Source: Clusia tigrina (taxonomy: Eukaryota > Arthropoda > Insecta > Diptera > Clusiidae). Taken from it: 64,000 bases of DNA. Shown in pieces: positions 59,416 through 64,000 of the stretch (the first letter of the stretch is position 1; each line of letters starts with the position of its first letter). The stretch spans positions 73,299,900 to 73,363,899 of the forward strand of contig OV050030.1 in NCBI GenBank assembly GCA_920105625.2, in the 5' to 3' direction. The position numbers and the translations under genes were made by a program. The notes below the pieces were generated by a model. That model did no database searches and was not told the DNA's origin. It worked only from the letters and a program-made list of their open reading frames with translations.

Positions 59416-62159
59416 ATGCGTGCTAGTACAGACCCAGTGTATACATCTACCAATTTGTTTTCATATATCATCACTAGAAGCATAGATAGGGTAATTGTCT
59501 TTAAGTGAGGTCCCCAAAGTTCATTATGTGGGAGGGAGGCGTATCCTTCCTCTGATCTACCCCGAATCTTGTATATGGTTTTGTAGGGTCCATATACGTA
59601 CTAATATAAAATTTAGTCCAATAATATTGTATAGGTCGCAAGTTATAATAATATGTCAATAGTGGGCGTGGCTGTAGAAATAACACGCCCATTTTTTGTG
59701 TGGTGTTTAATGTTAGTACCCGGAACATTCCTGTGAAATTCCGTTGTTAAATCTTGAATAGCAACTTAGTAATGATTTTTGGTTAATTGTGGGCATGGCA
59801 GTAGTAATAATCTGCCCATATTTACAATGCATGCTAGTACAGACGCAGTGTATACATCTACCAATTTGTTTTCATATATCATAACTAGAAGCATAGATAG
59901 AGTAATTGTCTTTAAGTGGGGTCCCCAAAGTTCATTATATGGGAAGGAGGCGTATCCTTCCTCGGATCGACCCCGAATCTTATATATGGCTTTGCAGGGT
60001 CCATGTACGTACCAATATAAAATTTCGTCAAAAAATATTGTAAAGGTTTCAAGTTATAATAATATGTCAATAGTGGGCGTGGCTGTAGAAATAACAGGGC
60101 CATTTTTTGTGTGGTGATTAATGTTAGTACCCGCAACATTCCTGTGAAATTTCGTTGAGAAATCTTTAATAGGAACCTAGTAATGATTTTTGGTTAATTG
60201 TGGGCGTGGCAGTAGTAACCATCTGCCCATATTTGGAATGCGTGCTAGTACAGACCCAGTGTATACATCTATCAATTTGTTTTCATATATCATCACTAGA
60301 AGCATAGATAGGGTAATTGTCTTTAAGTGAGGTCCTCAAAGTTCATTATATGGGAGGCAGGCGTATCCTTCCTCTGATCTACCCTGAATCTTGTATATTG
60401 CTTTGTAGGGTCCATATACGTACGAATATAAAATTCCGTCCAAAAATATTATATAGGTCGAAAGTTATAATAATATGTAAATAGTGGGCGTGGCTGTACA
60501 AATAATACGCCCATTTTCTGTGTGTGGTTTAATGTTAGTTCCCGCAACATTCCTGTGAAAATTCTTTGAGAAATCTTTAATAGGAACCTAGTAATGATTT
60601 TTGGTTAATTGTGGGCGTGGCAGTAGTAACAATCTGCCCATATTTGGAATGCATGCTAGTACAGAACCAGTGTATACATCTACCAATTTGTTTTCATATT
60701 TCATCACTAGAAGCATAGATAGATATTGTCTTTAAGTGGGGTCCCCAATGTTCATTATATGGGAAGGAGGCGTATCCTTCCTCGGATCGCCCCGAATCTT
60801 GTATATGGCTTTGTAGGGTCCATGTACGTACCAATATAAAATTTCGTCAAAATATATTGTATAGGTCGCAATTTATATTAATATGTCAATAGTGGGCGTG
60901 GCTGTAGAAATAACACGCCCATTTTTTGTGTGGTGTTAAATGTTAGTTCCCGCAACATTCCTGGGAAAATTCGTTGAGAAATCTTTAATAGGAACGTAGT
61001 AATGATTTTTGGTTAATTGTGGGCGTGGCGGTAGTAACAATCTGCCCATATTTGGAATGCATGCTAGTACAGACCCAGTGTATACATCTACCAATTTGTT
61101 TTCATATTTCATCACTAGAAGCATAGATAGATATTGTCTTTAAGTGGGGTCCCCAAAGTTCATTATTTTGGAAGGAGGCGTATCCTTCCTCTGATCGACC
61201 CCGTATCTTGTATGTGGTTTTGTAGGGTCCATATACGTACTAATATAAAATTTCGTCCAAAAATATTGTATAGGTCGCAAGTTATAATAATATGTCAATA
61301 GAGGGCGTGGCTGTAGAAATAACACGCCCATTTTTTGAGTGGTGTTTAATGTTAGTACCCGCAACATTCCTGTGAAATTTCGTTGGGAAATCTTTAATAG
61401 GAACCTAGTAATGATTTTTGGTTAATTGTGGGCGTGGCAATAGTGATAATCTGCCCATATTTGGAATGCGTGCTAGTACAGACCCAGTGTATACATCTAC
61501 CAATTTGTTTTCATATATCATCACTAGAAGCATAGATAGGGTAATTGTCTTTAAGTGAGGTCCCCAAAGTTCATTATGTGGGAGGGAGGCGTATCCTTCC
61601 TCTGATCTACGCCGAATCTTGTATATGGCTTTGTAGGGTCCATATACGTACGAAAATAAATTTCCGTCCAAAAATATTATATAGGTCGTAAGTTATAATA
61701 ATATGTAAATAGTGGGCGTGGCTGTAAAAATAATACGCCCATTTTCTGTGTGTTGTTTAATGTTAGTTCCCGCAACATTCCTGTGAAAATTCGTTGAGAA
61801 ATATTTAATAGGAACCTAGTAATGATTTTTGGTTAATTGTGGGCGTGGCAGTAGTAACAATCTGCCCATATTTGGAATGCATGCTAGTACAGACCCAGTG
61901 TATACATCTACCAATTTGTTTTCATATATCATAACTAGAAGCATAGATAGGGTAATTGTCTTTAAGTGGGGTCCCCAAAGTTCATTATATGGGAAGGAGG
62001 CGTATCCTTCCTCGGATCGCCCCGAATCTTGTATATGGCTTTGTAGGGTCCATGTACGTACCAATATAAAATTTCGTCAAAATATATTGTATAGGTCGCA
62101 AGTTATATTAATATGTCAATAGTGGGCGTGGCTGTAGAAATAACACGCCCATTTTTTGT
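59416..62159 (+). repeat. Higher-order block E, copy 2
   Basis: Partner of 56,545-59,288. The two form a tandem higher-order repeat of seven monomers. Confidence 0.88.
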
Positions 62160-64000
62160 GTGGTGTTTAATGTTAGTACCCGCAACATTCCTGTGAAATT
62201 TCGTTGGGAAATCTTTAATAGGAACCTAGTAATGATTTTTGGTTAATTGTGGGCGTGGCAATAGTGATAATCTGCCCATATTTGGAATGCGTGCTAGTAC
62301 AGACCCAGTGTATACATCTACCAATTTGTTTTCATATATCATCACTAGAAGCATAGATAGGGTAATTGTCTTTAAGTGAGGTCCCCAAAGTTCATTATGT
62401 GGGAGGGAGGCGTATCCTTCCTCTGATCTACGCCGAATCTTGTATATGGCTTTGTAGGGTCCATATACGTACGAAAATAAATTTTCGTCCAAAAATATTA
62501 TATAGGTCGTAAGTTATAATAATATGTAAATAGTGGGCGTGGCTGTAGAAATAATACTCCCATTTTCTGTGTGTTGTTTAATGTTAGTTCCCGGAACATT
62601 CCTGTGAAATTTCGTTGAAAAATCTTTAATAGGAACCTAGTAATGGTTTTTGGTTAATTGTAGGCGTGGCAATAGTAATAATCTGACCATATTTGGAATG
62701 CATGCTAGTACAGACCCAGTGTATGCATCTACCAATTTGTTTTCATATATCATCACTAGAAGCATAGATAGGGTAATTGTCTTTAAGTGGGGTCCCCAAA
62801 GTTCATTATATGGGAAGGAGGCGTATCCTTCCTCTGATCGACCCCGAACTTGTATGTGGTTTTGTAGGGTCCATATACGTACTAATATAAAATTTAGTCC
62901 AAAAATATTGTATAGGTCGCAGGTTATAATAATATGTCAATAGTGGGCGTGGCTGTAGAAATAACACGCCCATTTTTTGTGTGGTGTTTAATGTTAGTAT
63001 CCGCAACATTCCTGTAAAATTTCGTTGATAAATCTTGAATAGGAACCTAGTAATGATTTTTGGTTAATTGTGGGCGTGGCAGTAGTAATAATCTGCCCAT
63101 ATTTGGAATGCATGCTAGTACAGACCCAGTGTATACATCTACCAATTTGTTTTCATATATCATAACTAGAAGCATAGATAGGGTAATTGTCTTTAAGTGG
63201 GGTCCCCAAAGTTCATTATATGGGAAGGAGGCGTATCCTTCCTCTGATCGACCCCGAACTTGTATGTGGTTTTGTAGGGTCCATATACGTACTAATATAA
63301 AATTTCGTCCAAAAATATTGTATAGGTCGCAAGTTATAATAATATGTCAATAGTGGGCGTGGCTGCAGAAATAACACGCCCATTTTTTGTGTGGCGTTTA
63401 ATGTTAGTACCCGCAACATTCCTGTGAAATTTCGTTGATAAATCTTGAACAGGAACCTAGTAATGATTTTTGGTTAATTGTGGGCGTGGCAGTAGTAATA
63501 ATCTGCCCATATTTAGAAAGCATGCTAGTACAGACCCAGTGTATACATCTACCAATTTGTTCTCATATATCATCGCTAGAAGCACAGATAGGGTAATTGT
63601 CTTTAAGTGAGGTCCCCAAAGTTCATTATATGGGAGGCAGGCGTATCCTTCCTCTGATCTACCCTGAAGCTTGTATATTGCTTTGTAGGGTCCATATACG
63701 TACGAATATAAAATTCCGTCCACAAATATTATATAGGTCGAAAGTTATAATAATATGTAAATAGTGGGCGTGGTTGTAGAAATAATACGCCCATTTTCTG
63801 TGTGTTCTTTAATGTTAGTTCTCGCAACATTCCTGTGAAAATTCGTTGAAAAATCTTTAATAGGAACCTAGTAATGATTTTTGGTTAATTGTGGGCGTGG
63901 CAGTAGTAACAATCTGCCCATATTTGGAATGCATGCTAGTACAGACCCAGTGTATACATCTACCAATTTTTTTTTTCATGTTTCATCACTAGAAGCATAG

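Larger units (their letters stand above)
35086..64000 (+). repeat. 411-bp satellite array, about 70 monomers, continuing past the window
   Basis: The phrase TTTTTGGTTAATTGTGGGCG recurs every 410-411 bases (for example at 36,467, 36,878 and 37,289) from about 35,360 to the end of the window. Reference monomer: 36,878-37,288. Each monomer holds two similar GTGGGCGTGG segments, about 288 and 123 bases apart. The second is followed by a perfect hairpin (TGGGCGTG 37,173-37,180 and CACGCCCA 37,194-37,201). A second hairpin is GGAAGGA...TCCTTCC (37,041-37,060). Monomers differ at scattered positions and by a variable T run. The left edge (35,086-35,360) is a degenerate partial unit. No unique sequence interrupts the array. 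Small ORFs in all units start at TTG and are by-products of the repeat. Confidence 0.97.

Noticed and set aside
35361..63723. Dozens of 62-112-codon open frames on both strands of the satellite (LVNCGRGSSNNLP-type on plus; LRVLTLNTTQKMGV- and DGILYSYVYGPYK-type on minus)
   Set aside because: They recur only because the monomer recurs, most start at TTG or other non-ATG codons, the two strands overlap, and unit-to-unit changes include stops and frameshifts. Nothing suggests a protein.
35086..64000. CRISPR-like array
   Set aside because: The repeats are 411 bp and contiguous, without short repeats separated by unique spacers, and the setting is an insect genome.

Overview
This window looks like repeat-rich heterochromatin of a dipteran insect. 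The evidence is AT-rich DNA, gypsy-type LTR retrotransposons (one with an envelope gene), a LOA-like non-LTR retrotransposon, copia, mariner and MITE remnants, and a large satellite array. The species cannot be read from the sequence; a higher fly, perhaps a tephritid, is an inference. I found no rRNA, tRNA, CRISPR or bacterial-type genes.

Bases 1-22,700 form a nest of insertions. The outermost recognisable host is a minus-strand 17.6-like gypsy element (G1). Its primer-binding site and Gag/protease remnants lie at 21.2-22.7 kb, and its protease-RT linker, RT and RNase H at 2.15-3.77 kb. A minus-strand LOA-like LINE is inserted in G1: poly(A) at 3,772, target duplication TCGTC at 3,767-3,771 and 21,197-21,201. 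A plus-strand, env-bearing LTR retrotransposon (E1, 7,806-20,512) is inserted in ORF1 of that LINE. E1 has 434- and 427-bp LTRs and a GGTG duplication. E1 contains a third LTR of a different subfamily (about 9,374-9,779). That subfamily matches the 3' LTR at 1,826-2,147, which ends another plus-strand element that cut into G1's RNase H. All coding regions in the nest carry stops, frameshifts or small deletions.

Bases 22.7-35 kb are a graveyard of older pieces: a 50-bp minisatellite; a copia remnant split by a 692-bp terminal-inverted-repeat element with a TTA duplication; a 164-bp (TA)n tract; a 77-bp minisatellite; mariner fragments; a gypsy integrase tail; and two sets of LINE fragments. 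There is also a palindrome-rich MITE. The only plausible host coding sequence is a 293-codon glutamine-rich open exon on the minus strand (32,512-33,393), preceded by a splice-acceptor AG.

From about 35,086 to the end of the window (28.9 kb) the DNA is a tandem satellite with a 410-411-bp monomer, about 70 copies. Each monomer carries two GGGCGTGG boxes, an 8-bp-stem hairpin and a 7-bp-stem hairpin. The array has higher-order structure: a 7-monomer (2,871 bp) block tandemly duplicated almost without change, a 15/16-monomer offset duplication, a 2,438-bp duplication, and a block shared over 12.6 kb. The small ORFs in the array arise from the repeat and are not annotated as genes.

Structural observations most worth checking: hairpins conserved with compensatory changes at the LTR 5' ends and before the polypurine tracts, the extra LTR inside E1, and the higher-order organisation of the satellite.
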